Positions 1-7,717 of a stretch of DNA of 55,432 nt are shown here, piece by piece. The stretch is taken from contig JAYTOP010000059.1 of NCBI GenBank assembly GCA_043747745.1, positions 1 through 55,432 of the forward strand, written 5' to 3'. The position numbers were made by a program, and so were the translations under genes. The stretch comes from SZAS-103 sp043747745. Its GTDB lineage: Bacteria; Pseudomonadota; Gammaproteobacteria; Xanthomonadales; Xanthomonadaceae. Numbering within the stretch: position 1 is the stretch's first letter; the number at the start of each line of letters is the position of its first letter. A model generated the notes under the pieces. It searched no databases and was not told the origin of the DNA. It saw nothing but the letters and a program-made list of their open reading frames with translations.

Positions 1-99
1 GCTCCATTACGGCGATCCTGGAGTGGCTCCATTACGCCGATCTTCGACTGGCTCCATTACCGCGATCACGGAATGGCTCTATTGGGGCGGTCGCTGACA
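1..99. repeat. 25-bp tandem repeats, probable right tip of an IS21-type element
   Basis: Four consecutive copies of a 25-bp unit start at 1, 26, 51 and 76. The first three begin GCTCCATTAC and continue with a variable base, then CGATC; the fourth is diverged (GCTCTATTGG). The array stops at a TGACA. Read on the minus strand it therefore begins TGTCA, which fits the TG...CA ends and internal multiple repeats known for IS21-family transposons. No istA or istB is visible because the element would lie left of the window. The repeat is seen directly; the IS21 assignment is inference. Confidence 0.5.
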
Positions 100-633
100 G
101 CGAGCGTGCATCGCATGCAGACTAGACGGGCATCGGGATACGGGCAAGGCTCGGATCGCCACACGCTCAGCAAGGCGCGTTGCGCGGCAGCGGCGCGACT
201 CCAAGCGCCAACGTCGGCGCGCGAAGCGCTTCCCGAAGGCTGATCGGGGGTCGGGTCGAGGCCCGCAAGCGCCAGCGTCGGCGCAATCCGCGTCAGCGGT
301 GGCAAAAAATGCAGCAAGGTCGGCACCTGAAGCGGCAGCGTTGACACTTTCCCAGGGCAGGGGTTGGCTGAAAAGCGGCATGCGTGGCGCTTTTTGCGCC
401 AGCGTCGGCGCGTTGCCCGACAGCGCGGGCGCGTTCAGGGACTGCCGAAAGCCGAAAAGACCAATAGGTGCGGCTTGGACCGGCTGCGCTGTCGAAAGCC
501 GGGTGTCGTGCGACGCAGGATGCGTCATCAGTCCTCAGACGTGCGGGGCCGCTGTGGCGGCGGTGGCCGCAGCGGCCCAGCGTGATTGTTGCGGAAACGG
601 CTGGACAAGCCGGTTCGTCGGGCTCCCGGTCCG
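100..633. other. 534-bp stretch with no convincing gene
   Basis: Several overlapping open frames cross this stretch, but none shows a recognisable domain, a clear ribosome binding site or convincing amino-acid composition. It contains three copies of the 16-bp motif GCGCCARCGTCGGCGC at 205, 269 and 396, each with inverted arms GCGCC/GGCGC. A minus-strand frame at 79-528 is Ala/Pro-rich and could be a degraded coding remnant, but I cannot support it as a gene. Confidence 0.5.
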
Positions 634-3600
634 TTAGTGCACTGGTGGTTGTTCCTCTGAATCCTTTTTCTTGAGATCCGGGTCTGTCAGTGTGTCCGCA
701 GGTTTCTTCACCTTGGGTACTGCCTTCTGCGGTGACGCCGGGTCCGGTTGTGGCGAAGGCCCCTGATGGGCCGCATCACGCTGGGCCTTGGCTTGCGCCG
801 CACGCTCGTCTGCGGCTGCCTTTATTTTTGCAGCCCGCTCTTGTGTCGCTGCGAGTTGCGCCTGTTGCACTTGCACCGCATGTTGTTGGTCAGCTGCGAG
901 TTTCTCCTGTTGCAGTTGTGCGGCATGTTCCGTCGCGGCTGCTTTCTGGGCATCCATTTTTGCTGCGCGCTCCTGCGCTGCCGCGTTCTGCGCCTGTTGC
1001 AGTTGTGCTGCGTGCTGCTGAGCCGCTGCGTTCTGTGCCTGTTGCAGTTGTGCGGCATGTTCCGTCGCGGCTGCTTTCTGGGCGTCCATTTTTGCTGCGC
1101 GCTCCTGCGCTGCCGCGTTTTGCACTTGCTGCAATTGCTCAGCATGCTGCTGCGCGGCTGCGACTTTCGCCTGTTGCAGCTGTGCGGCATGTTCGTCTGC
1201 GGCTGCACTTTGGGCTTTCATTTTTGCAGCCTGTGCTTGTGCAGCTGCGTTCTGCGCTTGCTGCACTTGCGCAGCATGCTGCTGCGCGGCTGCGAGCTTC
1301 TGCTGTTGCAGCTGTGCGGCATGTTCGTCTGCGGCTGCACTTTGGGCTTTCATTTTTGCAGCCTGTGCTTGCGCTGCTGCGTTCTGCGCTTGTTGCATTT
1401 GCGCAGCATGCTGCTGCGCGGCTGCGAGCTTCGCCTGTTGCAGCTGTGCGGCATGTTCGTCTGCGGCTGCACTTGCGGCTTTCATTTTTGCAGCCTGTGC
1501 TTGCGCTGCTGCGTTCTGCGCTTGCTGCATTTGCGCAGCGTGCTGCTGCGCGGCCGCGAGCTTCGCCTGTTGCAGCTGTGCGGCATGTTCCGTCGCGGCT
1601 GCTTTCTGGGCGTTCATTTTTGCTGCGCGCTCCTGCGCCGCCGCATTCTGCGCCTGCACTTGGGCGGCTCGCGCATCTGCCGCTTTTGCAGCGCGATCCT
1701 GTGCCAAACGTTGCGCCATCAAACGCGCTTGTGCAGCGCGATCTGCTGGAGAGCCATTCGCATCCGGCGCTGGTGGCGCATGCCCGATACCGGGCGCGGT
1801 TGGGCCTGCAGGCGGTGCGCTTGCAGCGCCTGGTGCGACGGTCGCTGGATTTCCGTTTGGCGGCGCTCCCGGGCCTGTCGTCGCTGTCGTACCCGGAGTG
1901 GCCAGCCGTATGCGCTGCGGTGGCGTCTTGCCTTCGGCGCGAGCCTGCTGCAGCTGGCGCAGTTGCTGCACGGCAACTGGTGCGCCATGCTGGGTAGCGA
2001 TCAGCTTTTCACGTGTGGCAAAAGGCACCGGCGGCGGTGGCGGGGCGTTCCGCGCCACCACGATCCGATCAAATGCGCCATTGGGCACTGCGCTCGATTG
2101 CGCTCCCCCACGCAGGCCCAGGCTTGCTGCACCAGGTGCCACATGCGGGTTGGACGCCACACTGGCGCCGGTCAGCGCAGCGGGTTGCATGGCGATTGCA
2201 GCCGCTGCAACCGGAAGTGCCCCAATGAAGACGCCGCGTGGCACTACCGTGACCGCCTGTGGCGTCGTGCTGTAGGCATAGGTCTGCTGGGCAGCGTTCG
2301 GTGACGTGGAATTATCGTAGTAGTTGTTGATGACCGTGTTGTTGACGATGGTCTTGTTGGACACGCTGATGTTGGTCACGTTGACATTGGTGAAATAATC
2401 GCGTGAGACCTGATAGGGCGGCACGTAGACGTCCCTTGGTCCGAGCGGAAACCAGCCCACTGGTTCATCGCCGTTCCTGTTCCGCGTATCGCGGTTTGAG
2501 GGCCCGACAAAGGCGACCAGAGCGGGCGCATAGACTGCGCGCTCGACAGGCGATCCTGGCAGCCAGCCCCAGCGATCATGGATACGCACCCAGCGACCAT
2601 AGTGGTATGGCGCGAAGCCCCACGGTGCGTTGTCGACCCAGGTCCATCCATACGGATCGACCCACTGCCACTGACCGTCGCGATAAGGTGCCCAATTGGG
2701 TGCTACGTGAGACGGATACCACACCTGTCCGTAGTCGGACGTTGCTTCCCAATCGCCATTGTCGTCAAGGTCGTCGTAGCCGATCACACCGGAAGAGACA
2801 TGACGTCGCGATCCCGAATTGGAATACCGGTCGTCGCGCGCGGCGCTGTAGCGATCGAAATCGTCCGCTGCGGGCGATCCCCGATCCGTCACGCTGCCCA
2901 GCCGGGTGTCATCGAATTGATACGAACGACGGGCGCTGAGCACGCGACTGACCCCGTTTTCGCCATACACCGTGGCACTACCCTCGGCAACCGTGACAAT
3001 CGTCGCCCGCCCATTGGGCGTAACTTCGATGCGGTAATCGCCCGGTCGATCTGCGACGAATGCAAGAAGCGGTGTATCGACCTCGTAGTTCTGCCCCGCG
3101 TTCATCGTCCGCACCCTCAGATTAAGCGTGCCTTGCGACAATTGGATTTGGGTTGTGCGGTCGTCAAGGCTCAACACATTGAACGCGCTGTTGGCGTCGA
3201 TGCGCACCGCAGAATCCCCGAGTTCCAATGCGGCTCGTGCGTTGCCGCCGGTCAGGAGTCGATCGCCGGTCACCAACGGACGGTTGCGGTTGGCGCGATC
3301 CCACTGCGTTTCGCCGGAGGGCGAGAATTGCACGTCACCATTCATCTGAGCCAATCGAGCCACACGCGATGGAGGGTCGGACGACACGCGATGCGGAGTG
3401 GTGCGCGGGTTGCTGGGCGCTTGACGGTCGGGAGCGGAGGCAGGGCCTGCGCTCACGGATGGGTCATTGACGGTGGCTTCAATCGGGCTGCCGCTCGAAC
3501 TGGGATTCACAATCGCAGCAGCGGGAGCCAGCGTGGTGGTTGGCGCCGGAACGCTACTCAACGCGGCAGCCGCTGGGGCTTGTGCTTGGTTGGAGCTGCC

Positions 3601-3669
3601 GCAAGCAGCCAAGGAGGCGGCAATGCTGACCGTCAGTAGAAGTTGAGATGTTCGCTTCATGGCACTCAT
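634..3669 (-). CDS. FecR-domain/DUF6600 lipoprotein with long Ala/Gln repeat tail
   Basis: 1011 aa. A signal peptide ends in the lipobox SLAAC (Cys23), so the mature protein is probably a lipoprotein. Residues about 100-250 form a FecR-like beta domain (VTGDRLLTGGNARAAL). Residues about 300-395 carry the aromatic-rich DUF6600 segment with W/Y/P repeats such as WYPSHVAPNWAPY and GWTWVDNAPWGFAP. From about 660 onward the chain is an Ala/Gln/Lys helical repeat of 44 residues, the product of a 132-bp DNA repeat, likely an extended coiled coil in the periplasm. The tail ends in a Pro/Lys-rich segment. ATG at 3660 is an alternative start. FecR domains normally sense or bind in the periplasm, but no TonB receptor or sigma factor is adjacent, so the role is unknown. 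Confidence 0.85.
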   Translation of the reverse strand: MSAMKRTSQLLLTVSIAASLAACGSSNQAQAPAAAALSSVPAPTTTLAPAAAIVNPSSSGSPIEATVNDPSVSAGPASAPDRQAPSNPRTTPHRVSSDPPSRVARLAQMNGDVQFSPSGETQWDRANRNRPLVTGDRLLTGGNARAALELGDSAVRIDANSAFNVLSLDDRTTQIQLSQGTLNLRVRTMNAGQNYEVDTPLLAFVADRPGDYRIEVTPNGRATIVTVAEGSATVYGENGVSRVLSARRSYQFDDTRLGSVTDRGSPAADDFDRYSAARDDRYSNSGSRRHVSSGVIGYDDLDDNGDWEATSDYGQVWYPSHVAPNWAPYRDGQWQWVDPYGWTWVDNAPWGFAPYHYGRWVRIHDRWGWLPGSPVERAVYAPALVAFVGPSNRDTRNRNGDEPVGWFPLGPRDVYVPPYQVSRDYFTNVNVTNISVSNKTIVNNTVINNYYDNSTSPNAAQQTYAYSTTPQAVTVVPRGVFIGALPVAAAAIAMQPAALTGASVASNPHVAPGAASLGLRGGAQSSAVPNGAFDRIVVARNAPPPPPVPFATREKLIATQHGAPVAVQQLRQLQQARAEGKTPPQRIRLATPGTTATTGPGAPPNGNPATVAPGAASAPPAGPTAPGIGHAPPAPDANGSPADRAAQARLMAQRLAQDRAAKAADARAAQVQAQNAAAQERAAKMNAQKAAATEHAAQLQQAKLAAAQQHAAQMQQAQNAAAQAQAAKMKAASAAADEHAAQLQQAKLAAAQQHAAQMQQAQNAAAQAQAAKMKAQSAAADEHAAQLQQQKLAAAQQHAAQVQQAQNAAAQAQAAKMKAQSAAADEHAAQLQQAKVAAAQQHAEQLQQVQNAAAQERAAKMDAQKAAATEHAAQLQQAQNAAAQQHAAQLQQAQNAAAQERAAKMDAQKAAATEHAAQLQQEKLAADQQHAVQVQQAQLAATQERAAKIKAAADERAAQAKAQRDAAHQGPSPQPDPASPQKAVPKVKKPADTLTDPDLKKKDSEEQPPVH
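850..1660 (-). repeat. 132-bp tandem repeat inside the FecR/DUF6600 lipoprotein gene
   Basis: The plus-strand word CAG(C/T)TGTGCGGCATGTTC recurs at 913, 1045, 1177, 1309, 1441 and 1573, exactly 132 bp apart each time, giving about six copies. In protein this is a 44-residue Ala/Gln/Lys unit. Copies differ by scattered substitutions (ATEH versus ADEH, AQAQ versus QERA). The perfect length conservation predicts copy-number change by slippage or recombination. Confidence 0.9.
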
Positions 3670-3942
3670 CCGATGGATAGCTGGCAGGGTGACCTCCGGT
3701 GCGCGGCAGCTCCGCGCCCGAAGATGATTGTGAAGGCTTGCCTATCTAATCGTTCACCTGCTGAATGAATGCTGTGGACATGCGCTGGCGAGGGACACAT
3801 CCGTTGAATGGTTCAGGTTACTGATGCCCCTCAGGCTCGCCGCAGGAAGCGGTTTCGAATGATGCCGCTGCGACAGCGGTTGTGACAAGGCGGTTGGGTG
3901 TCAGTTTGACCCGGAGACGTAGCGAGGCCAAACTGGCTTCCG

Positions 3943-4338
3943 ATGCGCTCACGCCTTGTCCACTGCATTCTTTGCCTCATGCTGGTCCTTCAGGGCCTGC
4001 CGATGATGCCCGTTGCGCAGGCGCATGCCCCGTGTCCAGTCATGGCAACGCATGTTGCAACCCCATCGCATGCTGCAATGACGATGCATGCCGCAACAGC
4101 CATGCCATGCGATTACTGCATGCCAAGTTCCATGGGTAGTGGGATGCATGCTGCGGCCGCGCACGGGCACGACTGCATGACCAACTGCGGATCACCATGC
4201 CAGGCAAACGTGCCGGCTGCGCTGATGCCGGTCGCCATATTGGCGACACTGCACCTGCCCGCAATTCTTGCTTCCGACCCAAGACCGTTGCTGTACGGCA
4301 TCTGTGAGGATTCGATCCAGCGTCCTCCCATCGCCTGA
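3943..4338 (+). CDS. CopL-like Cys/His/Met-rich secreted protein
   Basis: 131 aa. The N-terminus is hydrophobic and ends AQAHA, a plausible signal peptidase I site near residue 28. The mature part is unusually rich in His, Met and Cys, with clusters such as CPVMATH, MPCDYCMPSSMGSGMH and HDCMTNCGSPCQ, and it ends RPPIA. This composition and tail match my recollection of the CopL family, linked to copper-inducible resistance in Xanthomonas. The gene opens a plus-strand set with a beta-barrel, an HMA protein and a MerT-like protein. No strong Shine-Dalgarno is seen ahead of this ATG, so the start is uncertain. Metal specificity (copper favoured) is inference. Confidence 0.7.
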   Translation: MRSRLVHCILCLMLVLQGLPMMPVAQAHAPCPVMATHVATPSHAAMTMHAATAMPCDYCMPSSMGSGMHAAAAHGHDCMTNCGSPCQANVPAALMPVAILATLHLPAILASDPRPLLYGICEDSIQRPPIA

Positions 4339-4394
4339 TGCGCTGAACAATGCGCCGCGTCGCGGCGCATGGCGAATCATTGGGAGAGATTGCG

Positions 4395-5060
4395 ATGAAG
4401 TATCCAGATCGCTCGCGTGCCTTGATGGCTGCGGGCTTGGCGTTATTGCTCATGACGCCTGCGGCGATGGCCAAGCCCATCGCCTACGCGCGCGGCACGA
4501 CTGTGATGGCGGAATATGGTGCCGGGACGATGAACGAACTGCAGGTGTTCTACGCACCTGCGTATTGGTGGTCGGGTGGCGTTGGTGCGCTGCAGTTGCG
4601 CAGCGAAGACGGTCGGTTGCGCCGCGATATTGAATACATCCGGGGCAACCTGTTGCTGAAGCGTTGGAACCTGCCTGCGGCACAGGCCAACGTGTTTGCC
4701 TGGGGTGGTATTGGCACTGCTCATGGCAACACCTTTGCGGGCACCGAGACGGCATGGAACGCAGGCTTCCAGCTCGACTACGAAACCCGTCGATTGTATG
4801 GCTCGTTCAAATCCGATCTGGAGGAAGCGAATGCCTATTCGCATCGCATCGATACCTTGCAGATCGGCTGGGCGCCGTACGCGCACGACTACGACACGCT
4901 GGCCACATGGGTGGTCTTGCAGAACCGGCACTACACCGGCGATCTGTTCCATGGCGTAGAAACCGCAGTGCTGTTGCGCCTGTTCAAGGGCGGAGCCTGG
5001 GTAGAGGCCGGCGTCACCATGCAGGGCAAGCTGCAAGCCATGGCGATGTTCAATTTCTAA
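4395..5060 (+). CDS. small outer-membrane beta-barrel protein of the metal cassette
   Basis: 221 aa from an ATG with GGGAGA seven bases upstream; an upstream in-frame ATG at 4350 lacks this. The signal peptide ends AAMA-K near residue 22. The mature chain alternates aromatic and polar residues (VFYAPAYWW, WNAGFQLDYETRRLYGSF) and ends in Phe, the usual last residue of a Bam-assembled barrel. I do not recognise a named family. The next gene begins 26 bases downstream. Its position between a CopL-like and an HMA protein suggests a role in moving or sensing metal at the outer membrane, which is inference only. Confidence 0.7.
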   Translation: MKYPDRSRALMAAGLALLLMTPAAMAKPIAYARGTTVMAEYGAGTMNELQVFYAPAYWWSGGVGALQLRSEDGRLRRDIEYIRGNLLLKRWNLPAAQANVFAWGGIGTAHGNTFAGTETAWNAGFQLDYETRRLYGSFKSDLEEANAYSHRIDTLQIGWAPYAHDYDTLATWVVLQNRHYTGDLFHGVETAVLLRLFKGGAWVEAGVTMQGKLQAMAMFNF

Positions 5061-5086
5061 TGTTCCATTTTCGACGGAGATATTTC

Positions 5087-5416
5087 ATGAAACGCATGAC
5101 GATCATCTGCATCGGCCTTCTGCTCGCGCTGGCTTCCGCCGGAGCCGCAGCCCGTACCATCGAAATGCAGGTCAATGGATTGGTCTGCGCGTTTTGCGCG
5201 CAGGGCATCGAGAAAGCGATGAAGCGCCTCGATCCTGGGGCAGATGTATGGGTGAGCCTGGAGAACCGCATGGTTGCGGTGAAGCTCAAGGTGGGAACCG
5301 ACATTCCTGATGCAGCCTTGCGCAAGGCGATCACGGATGCCGGTTACGCACTCGTCAAAGTCGATCGCAGCGATCGCACGCTGGATCAGGTGCGTTCCAG
5401 CTTCATCAGGAAGTGA
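5087..5416 (+). CDS. periplasmic HMA-domain metal-binding protein (MerP-like)
   Basis: 109 aa. The start has CGGAGA six bases upstream. A signal peptide of about 22 residues ends GAAA. It is followed by one heavy-metal-associated fold, with the metal-binding pair in GLVCAFCAQGIEKAM (Cys34 and Cys37). A C-terminal segment of about 25 residues extends past the domain (DRTLDQVRSSF). The arrangement resembles MerP: an exported single HMA domain passing a soft metal to an inner-membrane partner. The next gene, four bases downstream, encodes a MerT-like membrane protein, which fits that pairing. No MerA or MerR is present, so mercury is not specifically indicated. Confidence 0.85.
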   Translation: MKRMTIICIGLLLALASAGAAARTIEMQVNGLVCAFCAQGIEKAMKRLDPGADVWVSLENRMVAVKLKVGTDIPDAALRKAITDAGYALVKVDRSDRTLDQVRSSFIRK

Positions 5417-5420
5417 ACGC

Positions 5421-5801
5421 ATGAGTACGCAACTCAAGCGCAGCTTCGGGCTGTCTCTGCTCACACTGGTTGCCAGTACGGGAACATTGGTGTGTTGCGT
5501 ATTGCCGGCGGCGATGGTCGCGTTGGGTGCCGGTGCGGCGCTCGCAGGGCTGGTGACTGCGGTGCCGCAACTGGTGTGGCTGTCCGAACACAAGTCGCTG
5601 GTATTCGGACTGGCTGGCGTGGCGCTGCTGTTTTCAGGATGGATGTTGTGGCAGGGGCGACGCTTGCCGTGTCCGGTCGATCCGGTCCTGGCACGCACGT
5701 GTCAACGGTTGCGCAGTGCGAGTTGGGTCGTCTGGAGCGTCGCGCTGTTCGCAGTGTTGATGGGCGCGACATTTGCGTTCGTGTTGCCGCGACTGGGTTG
5801 A
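5421..5801 (+). CDS. MerT-like inner-membrane metal transporter
   Basis: 126 aa with three predicted membrane helices (about 11-50, 58-77, 97-122). The first helix contains adjacent cysteines (Cys25-Cys26) followed by LPAAMVALGAG, the same pattern as the CC-GPLV-ALG motif of MerT. The loop between helices two and three carries a second pair (Cys84, Cys94), again as in MerT. It directly follows the HMA gene. By analogy it would accept metal from the periplasmic HMA protein and carry it inward. It is diverged, so MerT-like is a motif and topology call. Confidence 0.65.
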   Translation: MSTQLKRSFGLSLLTLVASTGTLVCCVLPAAMVALGAGAALAGLVTAVPQLVWLSEHKSLVFGLAGVALLFSGWMLWQGRRLPCPVDPVLARTCQRLRSASWVVWSVALFAVLMGATFAFVLPRLG

Positions 5802-5889
5802 TCGAGCGAAACGGCAAATACGTGGAACAGTTAACGGCGGCCGCATCGTTGCGCCGCCGCATCGACCGCGTGCGACGCAGCCTGGGGTT

Positions 5890-6882
5890 TCAGACCGCCG
5901 ACACCGGAGCCTGTCCGCAGGGATGCGCTTCATCGCCGAGCTCGAACTGCACGGTGACATGGTCGATGCCGAACCTCGCACGCAATTCCTTGTTGATGCG
6001 CGCGAGCAGGGCGTCGTCGATGCGTGCGTCGGGCTTCACGAGATGCACGGTCAGTGCGGCTTCGGTCGTGCTCATGCCCCAGATGTGCAGGTCATGGACT
6101 GCGATCACGCCCGGCAGGCTTGCAAGCCAGGCCTCGACCTGTTCCGGATCGATGCGGTCCGGCACCGCATCCAGCGCGAGGTCCAGCGATTCGCGCAGCA
6201 GTCCCCAGGTGCCGACCGCGATCACCACCACGATCGCGAGGCTCACGACCGGGTCGAGCCACAGCCAGCCGGTGTAGCGCATTGCGAGCGCAGCCAGCAC
6301 GACGCCGAGAGACACAGCAGCGTCGGCCGCCATGTGCAGGAACGCGCCGCGGATGTTGACATCGCCCTTGCGTCCCGATGCGAACAGCCACGCGGTGATG
6401 CCGTTGATCGCAATGCCGACAGCCGCGACCGCCATCACGATGCCGCTGGCGACGGGTTGCGGATGACCGAGCCGGCCGATCGCTTCCCACGCGATCGCGC
6501 CGATCGCGAACAGCAGAATGACCGCGTTGAACAGCGACACCAGGATCGAGGAGCGACGCAAGCCATAGGTGCGGCGCTGCGAAGGGATGCGGCGCACGAG
6601 GATGCTGGCGCCCCACGCGAGCACGAGGCCAAGCACGTCGCTGAGGTTGTGGCCGGCATCGGCGAGCAGGGCGAGCGAATGCGCGATCCAGCCGTAGATC
6701 GCCTCGACGATCACAAAGCCAAGGTTCAGCGCAATCCCGATGGCGAACGCGCGACCGAAATTCGCGGGTGCATGGCTGTGGCTGTGAGAATGTTCGTGAC
6801 CATGACCATGGTCTCTCGATTGGGCGGCAGCCTTGGTGCGGTCGTGATCGTTGCGGTGATCGTCGTGATGATCGTTATCCAT
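5890..6882 (-). CDS. cation diffusion facilitator, zinc-type exporter (CzcD/ZitB-like)
   Basis: 330 aa. The N-terminus is a cytosolic His/Asp-rich stretch (HGHGHEHSHSHSH) typical of zinc CDFs. Six membrane helices follow. The substrate-site motifs are visible as LLADAGHNLSDV in helix two and HMAADAAVSLGVV in helix five, the HxxxD pair typical of Zn2+/Cd2+/Co2+ exporters. The C-terminal cytosolic domain (LPGVIAVHDLHIWGM) is also present. It converges on the MerT-like gene with about 90 bp between them, so the locus combines soft-metal handling and zinc export. Length is normal for the family. Confidence 0.92.
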   Translation of the reverse strand: MDNDHHDDHRNDHDRTKAAAQSRDHGHGHEHSHSHSHAPANFGRAFAIGIALNLGFVIVEAIYGWIAHSLALLADAGHNLSDVLGLVLAWGASILVRRIPSQRRTYGLRRSSILVSLFNAVILLFAIGAIAWEAIGRLGHPQPVASGIVMAVAAVGIAINGITAWLFASGRKGDVNIRGAFLHMAADAAVSLGVVLAALAMRYTGWLWLDPVVSLAIVVVIAVGTWGLLRESLDLALDAVPDRIDPEQVEAWLASLPGVIAVHDLHIWGMSTTEAALTVHLVKPDARIDDALLARINKELRARFGIDHVTVQFELGDEAHPCGQAPVSAV

Positions 6883-6910
6883 GGCGCGCAGCCTAACGTC
6901 ACGATGTTAA

Positions 6911-6930
6911 GGACACTATTACATCTGTCC
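6911..6930. promoter_or_regulatory. inverted repeat upstream of the CDF gene
   Basis: GGACACTATTACATCTGTCC has five-base arms GGACA/TGTCC around an A/T-rich centre and lies 29 bases upstream of the CDF start codon. Its position and symmetry suit a metal-responsive operator, but no regulator gene is adjacent and the arms are short. Confidence 0.25.
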
Positions 6931-6975
6931 GTAACGGCATTCACATCGCACTGCAGGACCTGCTGCAACGCGCTC

Positions 6976-7254
6976 TCACATTGCCGAAGGAATGGCTGGC
7001 GATGTGGATTGCATGCACAACGCGCGCTTGGCTGCAGGCGACAGTTGCTTGATCGCATACTCGGCTTTCAGCGCGGTGGATCGATCCGGATGCGCGAACG
7101 TAGCCATCAGCCGCGCGGGCGGGTGCGAGCGCGTGTAGTGTCCACCCTTGCCGACTGCGTGCTTCGCATAGCGCTTCGCGACATCGACCGCGATACCGGT
7201 GTAGAGGCTGCCGTCGCGGCATTCGATGATGTAGACGAACCAGCTCATGCGCAT
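6976..7254 (-). CDS. GIY-YIG nuclease superfamily protein
   Basis: 92 aa. The UvrC-type N-terminal motif is visible as FVYIIECRDGSLYTGIAVDVAKRYAKH, where YIG has become YTG, followed by the conserved GGHYTRSHPPARL and a late Glu (KAEYAIKQL). These single-domain proteins are the YhbQ/COG2827 group, predicted to cleave DNA, with cellular role poorly defined. The tail after KRAL is short and nonconserved. The start may be the Met two codons downstream. Confidence 0.88.
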   Translation of the reverse strand: MRMSWFVYIIECRDGSLYTGIAVDVAKRYAKHAVGKGGHYTRSHPPARLMATFAHPDRSTALKAEYAIKQLSPAAKRALCMQSTSPAIPSAM

Positions 7255-7281
7255 GATCCAGTTGCGTTCGGCACGGTTCGA

Positions 7282-7611
7282 TCAGCACAGCGTGAACGCG
7301 ATCCGCCGCCAGTCGGCGCGGACCTCGCGGCAATCGTCGCCGGCCATCTCGAACGCGCGGCAGACCCATGGCCTGCGTGCGTAGATCGTGCAGCGCATGG
7401 TGTCGCGATCCAGCGCTGCGCACCAGCCATCGTCGGCCTTGCCCATGATCGGCGAACCATGTTCATCGATGTCGATGAAGTGCTCTGGCGGATCGTCTCC
7501 CGGCAACACCAGCACCGGCAACTGGCAGCAACAAGCCTGGCACGCGTCGCAGGTGATCGGGGCGCTGTCGTCGAGGGCGGGGGTGGTTGGCATACGCGTG
7601 CATTCTCCCAT
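7282..7611 (-). CDS. YkgJ-family cysteine cluster protein
   Basis: 109 aa, with a possible start at Met7. Cysteines fall in the pattern expected of the zinc- or iron-chelating YkgJ family (CxxCxACCC near residues 21-29, then WCAALD, MRCTIY, RPWVCR and DDCREVR). Function of the family is not established. It lies 27 bases upstream of the GIY-YIG gene on the same strand and is divergent from the MFS gene. Confidence 0.85.
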   Translation of the reverse strand: MGECTRMPTTPALDDSAPITCDACQACCCQLPVLVLPGDDPPEHFIDIDEHGSPIMGKADDGWCAALDRDTMRCTIYARRPWVCRAFEMAGDDCREVRADWRRIAFTLC

Positions 7612-7717
7612 GCTGCCTGACAGATCCCGCTATGTGGGAGAGGCGTCCCGCCCCGACCCACAGACCGATGCACCGGCGGCTTCGGTACCATGGCTGCGGG
7701 CGTGACGGGGAAAACGC

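Noticed and set aside
690..2304. Long plus-strand frames of 435 and 518 codons
   Set aside because: They are antisense to the repetitive Ala/Gln tail and give implausible Leu/Cys/Arg-rich proteins; the minus-strand frame has signal peptide and domains.
4395..5801. Mercury resistance operon
   Set aside because: MerP- and MerT-like genes are present, but MerA and MerR are absent and the neighbours are CopL-like and a barrel protein.
5773..7620. 615-codon plus-strand frame
   Set aside because: Antisense to the CDF, GIY-YIG and YkgJ genes, all of which have clear motifs.
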